Assembly: GCA_002372815.1 (NCBI GenBank)
Contig: DFIR01000005.1
Location: 59,322 to 78,319 of the forward strand
Reading direction: 5' to 3'
From: Lachnospiraceae bacterium UBA3692
Lineage (GTDB): Bacteria > Bacillota > Clostridia > Lachnospirales > Lachnospiraceae
DNA: 18,998 nt
In this document: positions 1 to 7,162 of the stretch, in pieces
Numbering within the stretch: the first letter of the stretch is position 1
Layout: the number at the start of each line of letters is the position of its first letter
Program-made: the position numbers and the translations under genes
Notes under the pieces: model-generated
Database searches by the model: none
What the model saw: only the letters and a program-made list of their open reading frames with translations
What the model was told of the DNA's origin: nothing

Positions 1-2881
1 CGATCTTGAGGCAGGTGTAGATCTTTCCGGAGCCCGCCAGGATATCGTTCACCTGGTCGGTCGTGACGGCGTCCAGGCCGCAGCCGAAGGAGTTGAGCTG
101 GATCAGGTCCAGGTCATCGCGCGTCTTCACATAGCTGGCCGCCGCGTACATGCGGGAGTGGTACATCCACTGGTCCAGCACGACGATCGGACGGTCCGGC
201 TCGGCGAGATGGGAGATGGAGTCCTCGCTCAGGACGGCGATGCCATAGGAGGCGATCATCTCCGGGATCCCGTGATTGATCTCCGGATCGATGTGGTAGG
301 GGCGTCCGGCGAGGACGATGCCCTTCATGCCTCTGTCGCTGATGAGCTTCAGGACCTCTTCGCCCTTGTTCCGGATGTCCTGGCGGCAGGCCATCAGTTC
401 CGCCCAGGCCTCGGCAGCTGCGGCGCCGACCTCCACGTCGGGAAGATCCGGGAATTCGGTCAGGAGCGCCTCCGTGACGGTGGGAAGATCCGTGAAAGCC
501 ATGAACGGGTTGCGGAAGTCCACTTCGCCGCCGCTGATCTCCTCGACGTTGTTGCGGATGTTCTCCGAGTAGGAGGTGACGATCGGGCAGTTGTAGTGGT
601 TGTCGCTGTTGTCGAACTCCTTGCGCTCGTAGAAGAGCGAGGGATAGAAGATGAAGTCCACGCCCTTCCGGATGAGCCACATGATGTGGCCGTGCACGAG
701 CTTCGCCGGATAGCAGGCGGACTCGCTGGGAATGGATTCGATCCCCATCTCGTAGATCTTGTGGGTGGAGAGCGGCGAGAGGACGACCCGGTAGCCCAGC
801 TGCGTGAAGAACGTGAACCAGAAAGGATAGTCCTCGTACATGTTCAGGACGCGCGGGATCCCGACGGTGCCCCGGAAAGCCTCCTCCGCCTTCAGCGGGC
901 GGTAGCCGAAGACACGTCCGAGCTTGTATTTATACAGGTTCGGCACGTCCTCGTGGGAGATCTCCTTGCCGAGGCCTCTCTCGCAGCGGTTTCCGGAGAT
1001 GAACTCGCGGCCGCCGCTGAAGTGGTTGATGGTCAGGCGGCAGTTGTTGGTGCACTTGCCGCAGGGGCGCAGGGTGGTCTCGAAGGTGAGCGCCTCGATC
1101 TCGTCCAGCGGAAGCATGGTCGTCTTCGTGCGGCCGTCGTAGCGCTCCCGCGCGATGAGCGCGGCGCCGAAAGCGCCCATGATGCCGGCGATGTCGGGGC
1201 GGATGACCTGCCCGTCCGCGATCAGCTCCAGGCTGCGCAGAACGGCGTCATTGTAGAAGGTGCCGCCCTGGACCACGATGTTCTTTCCGAGCTGGGAGGC
1301 ATCCGAGACCTTGATGACTTTGAAGAGCGCGTTCTTGACGACGCTGTAGGCGAGGCCGGCGGAGATGTCCGCGACGTCCGCGCCTTCCTTCTGCGCCTGC
1401 TTGACGCGGGAGTTCATGAAGACCGTGCAGCGGGTGCCCAGATCGATCGGGTGCTGCGCGAAGAGTGCCGCCTTCGCGAAGTCCTGCACGCTGTAGTCCA
1501 GGGATTTCGCGAACGTCTCGATGAAGGAACCGCAGCCGGAGGAGCAGGCCTCGTTGAGGAGGACGTTGTCCACGGCGCCGTCCTTGATGCGGATGCACTT
1601 CATGTCCTGGCCGCCGATGTCGAGGATGCAGTCCACATCCGGATCGAAGAAGGCGGCGGCATAGTAGTGCGCGATGGTCTCCACCTCGCCCTCATCCAGC
1701 AGGAAAGCCGCCTTCAGGAGCTGTTCGCCGTAGCCGGTCGAGCAGCTGCGGACGATGCGGGCGCCGCGGGGAAGCAGGCCCCGGATCTCCCGGATCGCGC
1801 GCTTGGCGGTGTCGATCGGGCTGCCGTTGTTGTTGCTGTAGAAGGAGTAGAGGAGCGTGCCGTCCTCGCCGACAAGGGCGAGCTTCGTCGTCGTGGAGCC
1901 CGCGTCGATGCCCAGGAAGCAGTCGCCGCTGTACGTGGCGAGTTCCGCGCGTTCGACCTTCGCCTTGTCATGGCGCATCGAGAACTCCTCGTAGTCGTCG
2001 AGGGAGGAGAAGAGGGGCTCCATGCGCCCGATCTCGAACTGCATGTGGATCTCGGAGGAGAGCCGGCCGACCATCTCGGAGAGCGGCAGGCACACTTCCT
2101 CCTTCGCGTTGAGGGCGCTGCCCATGGCGGCGAAGAGGTGGGAATTCTCCACATCGATGGTGTGCTCTTCGTCCAGATGCAGCGTGCGGATGAAGGCTGC
2201 CTTCAGTTCGGGCAGGAAATGGAGCGGACCGCCGAGGAAGGCGACGTGTCCGCGGATGGGCTTGCCGCAGGCAAGTCCGCTGATGGTCTGGTTCACGACC
2301 GCCTGGAAGATCGAGGCGGCCAGGTCCTCCTTGGTCGCGCCTTCATTGATCAGCGGCTGGATGTCCGATTTGGCGAAAACGCCGCAGCGGGCCGCGATCG
2401 TGTAGAGGGAGCGGTAATTGCGGGCATACTCATTGAGCCCCGCCGCATCCGTCTGGAGGAGCGAGGCCATCTGGTCGATGAAGGAGCCGGTGCCGCCGGC
2501 ACAGATGCCGTTCATGCGCTGCTCCACATTTCCGTTTTCAAAATAGATGATCTTGGCGTCTTCGCCGCCGAGTTCGATCGCGACGTCCGTCCTGGGCGCG
2601 ACCTCTTCGAGTGCAGTGGATACTGCTACGACTTCCTGCACGAAAGGTGTCTGCAGATGGTTGGCAAGCGTGAGGCCGCCGCTGCCTGTGATGACGGGGT
2701 GGACGATACAGTCGCCGAGCTGCGCGCGGGCGTCCGTCAGGAGCGCGCACAGGGTGCCGCGGATATCCGCGTGATGGCGTCGATAGTCGGCAAAGCAGAT
2801 CTGATGCTGATGATCGAGCAGGGCCACTTTGACAGTTGTGGACCCGATGTCGATTCCGAGTGTATAATCTCTGGAGATCAA
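1..2881 (-). CDS. Large 2-hydroxyacyl-CoA dehydratase activase-like protein with two tandem BadF/BcrA-type ATPase domains (partial, C-terminus outside window)
   Basis: Members of this family are ATP-dependent iron-sulfur proteins related to HgdC, which passes a high-energy electron to 2-hydroxyacyl-CoA dehydratases. The substrate of the large fused form is not established. The TTG start at 2881 is chosen because AGGAGG sits just upstream and the second residue block leads straight into the phosphate-binding motif GIDIGSTT (residues 9-16). Domain 1 (about 1-260) has GGEDAK at 105-110, Cys127 in an ICAGGTGSF motif and Cys166 in RCGVF. These two positions match the numbering of the cluster-binding cysteines of Acidaminococcus HgdC as I remember it. 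Domain 2 (about 320-590) repeats the fold: GIDAGSTTTK at 324-333, GGQDMK, Cys446/Cys450 in ACSSGCGSF, and Cys485. A CGKCTNNC motif at 607-614 leads into a DUF2229-like region with GCGLDAVTTDQ near the cut end. The 960 residues visible suggest about two thirds of a usual ~1400-residue protein. No dehydratase subunit gene is visible next to it. Confidence 0.9.
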   Translation of the reverse strand, partial: MISRDYTLGIDIGSTTVKVALLDHQHQICFADYRRHHADIRGTLCALLTDARAQLGDCIVHPVITGSGGLTLANHLQTPFVQEVVAVSTALEEVAPRTDVAIELGGEDAKIIYFENGNVEQRMNGICAGGTGSFIDQMASLLQTDAAGLNEYARNYRSLYTIAARCGVFAKSDIQPLINEGATKEDLAASIFQAVVNQTISGLACGKPIRGHVAFLGGPLHFLPELKAAFIRTLHLDEEHTIDVENSHLFAAMGSALNAKEEVCLPLSEMVGRLSSEIHMQFEIGRMEPLFSSLDDYEEFSMRHDKAKVERAELATYSGDCFLGIDAGSTTTKLALVGEDGTLLYSFYSNNNGSPIDTAKRAIREIRGLLPRGARIVRSCSTGYGEQLLKAAFLLDEGEVETIAHYYAAAFFDPDVDCILDIGGQDMKCIRIKDGAVDNVLLNEACSSGCGSFIETFAKSLDYSVQDFAKAALFAQHPIDLGTRCTVFMNSRVKQAQKEGADVADISAGLAYSVVKNALFKVIKVSDASQLGKNIVVQGGTFYNDAVLRSLELIADGQVIRPDIAGIMGAFGAALIARERYDGRTKTTMLPLDEIEALTFETTLRPCGKCTNNCRLTINHFSGGREFISGNRCERGLGKEISHEDVPNLYKYKLGRVFGYRPLKAEEAFRGTVGIPRVLNMYEDYPFWFTFFTQLGYRVVLSPLSTHKIYEMGIESIPSESACYPAKLVHGHIMWLIRKGVDFIFYPSLFYERKEFDNSDNHYNCPIVTSYSENIRNNVEEISGGEVDFRNPFMAFTDLPTVTEALLTEFPDLPDVEVGAAAAEAWAELMACRQDIRNKGEEVLKLISDRGMKGIVLAGRPYHIDPEINHGIPEMIASYGIAVLSEDSISHLAEPDRPIVVLDQWMYHSRMYAAASYVKTRDDLDLIQLNSFGCGLDAVTTDQVNDILAGSGKIYTCLKI

Positions 2882-2918
2882 TGCAGTCCTCCTTTTTCCA
2901 TTTAACCGATTAAAAGCT

Positions 2919-2947
2919 ATTATACAAAGAGGGTTTGTAAAATGCAA
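2919..2947 (-). promoter_or_regulatory. Predicted sigma-A promoter of the activase gene
   Basis: Read on the minus strand, TTGCAT (2942-2947) and TATAAT (2919-2924) are separated by exactly 17 bases. The start codon lies about 38 bases downstream of the -10, after a clean AGGAGG. Confidence 0.7.
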
Positions 2948-2979
2948 CGGGGGGCCGGCGGGCAGAGCTGAGCGATGCG

Positions 2980-3008
2980 TGGACTTTTCCGGCGGCGGAT
3001 GATAGAAT
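2980..3008 (+). promoter_or_regulatory. Predicted promoter of the three-gene unit upstream of recA
   Basis: TGGACT (2980-2985, four of six consensus bases) and TAGAAT (3003-3008) are 17 bases apart. Transcription would start near 3015. That lies downstream of an alternative ATG at 2975 and so supports the ATG at 3065 as the true start of the first gene. The promoter diverges from the activase promoter. Confidence 0.5.
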
Positions 3009-3064
3009 ATGGAGAAATACCATCCAAGCCCTTCCCCTTCCGGGGAAAGAATCCGGAGCAGATA

Positions 3065-4027
3065 ATGAGTGATATGGAAAGAAGATTCGGCAGATACGCG
3101 GTCCGCGATCTGTCCCTCAAACTGGTGATCCTATACATCATCGGCTATGTGCTGCAGTTCACGCTGCCGCAGGTGTTCACGTTCCTGACGCTGGATCCGA
3201 ACGCGGTCCTGCATGGGCAGGTCTGGAGACTGGTGTCCTGGCTCCTGATCCCGCCGGGATCCGACAACCTGTTCTTCGTCCTGATCATGCTGTTCTTCTA
3301 CTACAGCATCGGGACGTCGCTGGAGCGCGTGTGGGGGAAGTGGAAATACAATGTCTTTATTTTTACGGGCATCCTGCTGACCATCGTCAGCGCGTTCGCC
3401 TGGTACGGGCTGATCACCCTCACCGGCAGCGCTGCCTCGTTGGCGGCCTCCTACGGGATCGACACGGCCGCCTACATCCGCGCGTTCTCGGGGGCCTTCT
3501 CCACCTATTACATCAACATGAGCATCTTCCTGGCATATGCGCTGACGTTCCCCGAGGCGCAGGTGCTGCTGATGTTCATCATCCCGATCAAGGTCAAGTA
3601 TCTGGGGATCCTGGACGCGGCCTTCCTTCTCTACGAGATGGTGGTCTACGGCGGGCCTTCCCGGTTCGTCATCGCGGCGTCTCTCCTGAATGTCGCGCTT
3701 CTGTGGCTGCGCAGCGGCGGATGGTCGCGCGTCTCGCCGTCCCAGATCCACCGGAGGAACAGCTTCCGGAGAGCCGTGAACAGGGGCAGCGCAGGAGTCG
3801 GATCCGGCGGTGCCTGGCGCGGTTCCTCCTCCCGGGGCGACGGCGGCGCCGTGCCGCTGCACAAGTGCGCGATCTGCGGGCGGACGAGTCTCCAGTTCCC
3901 GGACCTGGATTTCCGGTACTGTTCGCGCTGTGAAGGCGGCGTGGAATACTGCAGCGATCATCTCTTCACACATGTGCACATCCGGGCGGGAGAGCGCCCG
4001 CACCTGCACGGGGAGGAGCGGCAATGA
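3065..4027 (+). CDS. Rhomboid-like multi-spanning membrane protein with C-terminal zinc-ribbon-like tail
   Basis: I read this as a 320-residue membrane protein with a rhomboid-like core. The start at 3065 has GGAG six bases upstream; an in-frame ATG at 2975 lies before the predicted promoter. Hydrophobic segments fall at about 17-37, 68-84, 96-118, 150-175 and 199-216. The GQVWRLVSW motif (51-59) resembles the conserved GxxWR loop of rhomboids, and the FPEAQVLLMF stretch (162-171) resembles the segment after their active-site helix. The catalytic GxSG is not present: the nearest match is NMS at 151-153. No histidine is seen in the last membrane segment, so it is probably a non-catalytic relative. 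After a Gly/Ser/Arg-rich linker (about 218-262) the tail carries C268-x2-C271 and C286-x2-C289, then C296 and several histidines, a likely metal site. It overlaps the next gene by four bases (ATGA), so the two are probably co-translated. The function is unknown. Confidence 0.75.
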   Translation: MSDMERRFGRYAVRDLSLKLVILYIIGYVLQFTLPQVFTFLTLDPNAVLHGQVWRLVSWLLIPPGSDNLFFVLIMLFFYYSIGTSLERVWGKWKYNVFIFTGILLTIVSAFAWYGLITLTGSAASLAASYGIDTAAYIRAFSGAFSTYYINMSIFLAYALTFPEAQVLLMFIIPIKVKYLGILDAAFLLYEMVVYGGPSRFVIAASLLNVALLWLRSGGWSRVSPSQIHRRNSFRRAVNRGSAGVGSGGAWRGSSSRGDGGAVPLHKCAICGRTSLQFPDLDFRYCSRCEGGVEYCSDHLFTHVHIRAGERPHLHGEERQ

Positions 4028-4842
4028 GTTCGATGCGAGAAGAGCAGCGGTTCCTGCAGGAACTGCAGAAACTGGTCCGTCTGGGGCGCACCCAGGGGGG
4101 CGTGATCGAGGAGGGACAGCTGGAGGAGTTCTTCGTTTCCCTTTCCTTAAAAGAAGAGCAGAAGGCGCAGGTGCGCGCGTACCTGGGGCAGACAGGCATC
4201 CGGGTGACGCAGGACCTCTACGAGGCCGGGACCTCCGGGGATGAGGCCGGAGCTTCCGGGAAACAGAAAGAAATGCCCCTCGATGATGAGGCGCTGACGC
4301 CGGAAGGTGCCAGATACCTCCGGGAATACGAGGAGATGATCCGGGCCATGGAGATCCCGCCCGTCAATGTGCTGGACGCCGTCAAGCTGTCGGCGATGGC
4401 CGGCGAGCGGCAGGCGCAGCTGCGGCTGATCGAATATTCCCTTCCGAAGGTGCTGGATATCGCCAGGCTGTACCTGAACCAGGGCGTGAACACCGAGGAG
4501 CTCATCAGCGCCGGCAACGAGGCGCTCACCATCGCGGTGTCCCTGCTGGCGCCGCTCGAGGGCCCGGAGGACGTGGACGAATTCCTCGCCTCGCGGATCA
4601 TGGGCGCCATGGAGGACCTGGTCGCGGACAATCTGGACCGCCGCAGCGCGGACCTCGACATAGAGGACCTCGTGAACAGAGTGGCGGAGAAGGCGGCGCA
4701 GCTCTCGGAGATGCTCGGCGGTCGGAAAGTCACCGCTGAGGAGCTGGCAAGGGAAGGCGAAGTGACCGCGGAGGAGATCGAGGAGGCCGTCCGCCTGACC
4801 GGCGGAAGGATCGCCGATCTTGAAGGAGGACGGGATGACTGA
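4024..4842 (+). CDS. Degenerate sigma-70-like protein lacking region 4
   Basis: This 272-residue acidic protein resembles primary sigma factors in order but not completeness. Residues about 10-62 look like region 1.1 (a short helical domain ending in LGQTGIRV). Residues 91-110 recall region 1.2. The stretch RLIEYSLPKVLDIARLYL followed by ELISAGNEAL (134-168) matches the pattern of regions 2.1-2.2, the core-polymerase contact. The following FLASRIMGAMEDL (187-199) occupies the place of regions 2.3-2.4 but lacks the tryptophans and tyrosine needed for promoter melting. Residues 216-268 fit region 3 (VTAEELAREGEVTAEEIEEA). The protein then stops, with no region 4 helix-turn-helix. It could bind core polymerase without directing normal promoter recognition, or be a structural relative with another role; this is inference. 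The start is preceded by GGAGG at good spacing, and the gene is coupled to both neighbours by overlaps. Confidence 0.75.
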   Translation: MSSMREEQRFLQELQKLVRLGRTQGGVIEEGQLEEFFVSLSLKEEQKAQVRAYLGQTGIRVTQDLYEAGTSGDEAGASGKQKEMPLDDEALTPEGARYLREYEEMIRAMEIPPVNVLDAVKLSAMAGERQAQLRLIEYSLPKVLDIARLYLNQGVNTEELISAGNEALTIAVSLLAPLEGPEDVDEFLASRIMGAMEDLVADNLDRRSADLDIEDLVNRVAEKAAQLSEMLGGRKVTAEELAREGEVTAEEIEEAVRLTGGRIADLEGGRDD

Positions 4843-5257
4843 GGCAGCCGGTGATTTTATCTACTGTCTGAACGACCTTTACAGACATTATTTCGGGGCC
4901 GGGCTCAGCTACGCGCAGATGCTGCAGTCGGAGGAGGTGCCGCCGCGCTTCAAGGCACTGATCCGGGCATATCTGCTCAAGGAGGTCGGCGCGGAGACGA
5001 CGCTGGAGAGCCATCTCTACTATCTGCAGGAAGGACAGCTGTCCGGCGAGCTCTACACGGGCCTGCAGGCGCGCGTGCGCATCACCAGGCCGCAGACGCG
5101 CAGGAACCTGTTCGGGCGCGAGGAGACCCTGTTCCGGGAGGAGATCGTTCCCGTCGGGGATCTCATGCAGATCCCTGCGGCGGACAAGCAGCGCCAGGGC
5201 ATCCGGATCCGCGAGGTCCAGATCCCGAAGAGAAAGCTGCGGGAATTTACGTTGTAA
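4835..5257 (+). CDS. Conserved-looking 140-aa protein of unknown function
   Basis: I do not recognise this protein. The ATG at 4835 is preferred to the in-frame TTG at 4820, because AAGGAGG lies between them at correct spacing. The gene overlaps the end of the sigma-like gene by eight bases. The first half (about 1-70) appears helical. The second half contains ARVRITRPQTRRNLFGREE (82-100), then a segment reading like beta strands (REEIVPVGDLMQIP), and it ends in a basic stretch (VQIPKRKLREFTL). There is no signal peptide, membrane segment or cysteine pair. Codon use and GC match its neighbours, which argues for a genuine gene. Its position as last gene of the unit, just before the recA control region, is the only functional hint. 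No terminator is visible after it, so read-through into recA is possible. Confidence 0.7.
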   Translation: MTEAAGDFIYCLNDLYRHYFGAGLSYAQMLQSEEVPPRFKALIRAYLLKEVGAETTLESHLYYLQEGQLSGELYTGLQARVRITRPQTRRNLFGREETLFREEIVPVGDLMQIPAADKQRQGIRIREVQIPKRKLREFTL

Positions 5258-5259
5258 AT

Positions 5260-5277
5260 AATTCATATATATGAATT
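5260..5277. repeat. 18-bp perfect palindrome, candidate operator
   Basis: AATTCATATATATGAATT is a perfect inverted repeat and strikingly AT-rich in a GC-rich window. It begins three bases after the stop codon of the 140-aa protein gene. Its last two bases form the start of a TTGACA -35 element. An operator for a dimeric repressor is the simplest reading. No T-tract follows, so it does not look like an intrinsic terminator. Confidence 0.6.
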
Positions 5278-5304
5278 GACACGGCGCGGCCGTTCCTTCA
5301 TAAT
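5276..5304 (+). promoter_or_regulatory. Predicted upstream promoter reading toward recA
   Basis: Consensus TTGACA (5276-5281) and CATAAT (5299-5304) are 17 bases apart. Transcription would start near 5311 and give a leader of about 150 bases before recA. The -35 overlaps the palindrome at 5260-5277, so binding there should block it. No convincing small gene follows before recA. Confidence 0.6.
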
Positions 5305-5377
5305 CGAGAGGGGCGGTTCGCGCTGTTTCCGTCAGAACGGGAGAAAACAGAACAAAGGTTCGAAAAAACCGCAAAAA

Positions 5378-5391
5378 GCGCTTGCAAGCGC
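5378..5391. repeat. 14-bp perfect palindrome centred on the recA -35 element
   Basis: GCGCTTGCAAGCGC is a perfect inverted repeat whose centre contains the TTGCAA -35 of the recA-proximal promoter. It could be a second operator. In a transcript from the upstream promoter it would form a five-pair hairpin with a TGCA loop. Confidence 0.5.
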
Positions 5392-5410
5392 CCATGCGCA
5401 GTGCTATACT
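5382..5410 (+). promoter_or_regulatory. recA: Main recA promoter
   Basis: TTGCAA (5382-5387) and TATACT (5405-5410) are spaced by 17 bases. Transcription is expected near 5417, about 44 bases before the recA ATG. The LexA box immediately downstream supports this as the regulated promoter. Confidence 0.8.
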
Positions 5411-5418
5411 TTCAAATC

Positions 5419-5432
5419 AGAACAGACGTTCG
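5419..5432. promoter_or_regulatory. LexA (SOS) box of recA
   Basis: AGAACAGACGTTCG contains the inverted repeat GAAC-N4-GTTC (5420-5431), the core of the Bacillota SOS box CGAACRNRYGTTYC. It begins ten bases after the -10 hexamer and covers roughly +3 to +16 of the transcript, so LexA bound there would block recA transcription until DNA damage. I saw no second box in the window. Confidence 0.88.
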
Positions 5433-5460
5433 ACAAATGCGGGAACGGAAAGGAATAGAG

Positions 5461-6510
5461 ATGAACTCTGTCAGCAATGAAGATAAGAAGAAGGCCCTCG
5501 ACGCTGCCCTGATGCAGATCGAGAAGGCATACGGCAAGGGAACGGTCATGAAGCTCGGCGACCCGTCGGTCTCGATGAACGTGGAGACCATCCCCACGGG
5601 CTCCCTCAGCCTGGACATCGCACTGGGACTCGGCGGCATCCCGAGGGGAAGGATCGTGGAGATCTACGGACCGGAGTCCTCCGGCAAGACCACCGTGACC
5701 CTGCATATGATCGCAGAAGTACAGAAGCGCGGCGGCATCGCGGGCTTCATCGACGCGGAGCACGCGCTGGATCCCGTGTACGCGCGCAATATCGGCGTGG
5801 ATATCGACAACCTCTATATCTCCCAGCCGGACAGCGGCGAGCAGGCGCTGGAGATCACGGAGACGATGGTGCGCTCGGGCGCCATGGACATCGTCGTCGT
5901 GGACTCTGTCGCGGCGCTGGTCCCCAAGGCGGAGATCGACGGCGACATGGGCGACTCCCACGTCGGCCTGCACGCCAGGCTGATGTCCCAGGCGCTCCGC
6001 AAGCTGACGGCCGCGATCAGCAAGTCCAACTGCGTGGTCGTCTTCATCAACCAGCTGCGTGAGAAGGTGGGCGTCATGTTCGGCAACCCGGAGACGACGA
6101 CCGGCGGCCGCGCGCTGAAGTTCTATTCTTCCGTGCGCATGGACGTGCGGAGGATCGAGTCGCTGAAGCAGAGCGGCGAGGTGATCGGCAACCACACACG
6201 CGTCCGCATCGTGAAGAACAAGATCGCGCCGCCCTTCAAGGAGGCGGAGTTCGACATCATGTTCGGCAAGGGCATCTCCTATTCCAGCGATGTGCTGGAT
6301 CTTGCCGCCAAAGTGGACATCGTGGGCAAGAGCGGCTCCTGGTACTCTTACAACGGAGAGCGCATCGGACAGGGCCGCGAGAACGCGAAGAAGTATCTGG
6401 AGGAGCATCCGGACGTGCTGTACGAGCTGGACCAGAAGGTGCGCGCGCACTATGGACTTCCTACCGACGCGCCGGCGGATGACCAGGCGGCACAGGACGA
6501 CGAGGCATGA
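5461..6510 (+). CDS. recA: Recombinase RecA
   Basis: RecA is the ATP-dependent strand-exchange protein of homologous recombination and the co-protease that triggers LexA self-cleavage in the SOS response. The 349-residue length is normal. The ATG at 5461 has AAAGGA six bases upstream; an earlier in-frame GTG at 5401 falls inside the promoter and is excluded. The protein opens with KALDAALMQIEKAYGKG, has the Walker A GPESSGKT at residues 70-77, the FIDAEHALDP signature, INQLREKVG and a TTTGGRALKFYSSVR segment (L2 DNA-binding region), and ends in an acidic tail (DDQAAQDDEA). No intein is present. The recX start lies 25 bases downstream of the stop, so the two are almost certainly one transcript. 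Confidence 0.98.
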   Translation: MNSVSNEDKKKALDAALMQIEKAYGKGTVMKLGDPSVSMNVETIPTGSLSLDIALGLGGIPRGRIVEIYGPESSGKTTVTLHMIAEVQKRGGIAGFIDAEHALDPVYARNIGVDIDNLYISQPDSGEQALEITETMVRSGAMDIVVVDSVAALVPKAEIDGDMGDSHVGLHARLMSQALRKLTAAISKSNCVVVFINQLREKVGVMFGNPETTTGGRALKFYSSVRMDVRRIESLKQSGEVIGNHTRVRIVKNKIAPPFKEAEFDIMFGKGISYSSDVLDLAAKVDIVGKSGSWYSYNGERIGQGRENAKKYLEEHPDVLYELDQKVRAHYGLPTDAPADDQAAQDDEA

Positions 6511-6535
6511 GCGGACCTGCCGCAGGGAGGAGCGC

Positions 6536-7153
6536 ATGAAGATCGCATCCCTTGCCCCGCACGGACGCGGGAAACAGATGATCACACTGGAGGACGGAAC
6601 TTCCTTCGTCCTCTCCGTCAGAGATGTCCGTCTCTTCTCCCTGGGGGAGGAGACGGACATCGATCCTTCTGCCATGAAACAGATCCGCATACAGCTGCGA
6701 AGTGACTGCATGCGGCGCTGCGGCGCGCTACTGGGAACGCGCGACTACACGGAGGCCCGGCTGCGGGAGAAGCTCCGCGACGCGGCCTTCCCGGAGGACG
6801 TGATCGACGGCGCGGTGGAGGAGCTCAAGGACGCCGGTTACCTGGACGACCTGCGCTACGCTGAGAGCTTTCTGCACCTGCACGCCGGGGACAGGAGCCG
6901 GCTGCGGATCCGGCATGACCTGCAGGAGAGAGGCGTCCCCGCGGGGATCATCGACCGCGCGATGCGGGAGGAGGACCCGGAGGAGACCCGGGCGCAGGAG
7001 GTCCGGCAGGTCCTGGCGATCCTGCGGAAGCGCCGTTTCGACCCCTCCGACGCCCCGGCGGAGGAGGCGGCGAAGATCCGGAACTATCTCTACCGGAAGG
7101 GGTATTCGCAGGAGGCGGTCCGCGCGGCGATGCGCGGAGAGTGCGACGGCTGA
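6536..7153 (+). CDS. recX: Regulatory protein RecX
   Basis: RecX binds RecA filaments and limits their activity, and it often follows recA in the same operon as it does here. The ATG at 6536 follows GGGAGGAG at good spacing. A longer reading of the frame extends back into recA out of phase and lacks a ribosome binding site. The 205-residue protein has an N-terminal strand-rich part (about 1-50) followed by the three-helix repeats typical of the family. These include ALLGTRDYTEARLREKL and a repeat with VEELKDAGYLDDLRYAESF, and the last repeat ends in IRNYLYRKGYSQEAVRAAM. Length and repeat order match the family. Confidence 0.95.
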   Translation: MKIASLAPHGRGKQMITLEDGTSFVLSVRDVRLFSLGEETDIDPSAMKQIRIQLRSDCMRRCGALLGTRDYTEARLREKLRDAAFPEDVIDGAVEELKDAGYLDDLRYAESFLHLHAGDRSRLRIRHDLQERGVPAGIIDRAMREEDPEETRAQEVRQVLAILRKRRFDPSDAPAEEAAKIRNYLYRKGYSQEAVRAAMRGECDG

Positions 7154-7162
7154 CGTGTCCGG

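Noticed and set aside
158..2905. Very long open frame on the plus strand opposite the activase gene
   Set aside because: It is the antisense of a clearly recognisable protein, its translation is low-complexity and rich in Asp, Glu, Val and Arg, and it has no ribosome binding site. High GC explains its length.
2975..3064. Earlier in-frame ATG at 2975 for the rhomboid-like gene
   Set aside because: It has no ribosome binding site and lies upstream of the predicted promoter -10, whereas the ATG at 3065 has GGAG at proper spacing.
5276..5458. Short open frame (60 codons) between the 140-aa protein gene and recA
   Set aside because: It starts inside a -35 element, has no ribosome binding site, and runs through the recA promoter and LexA box.
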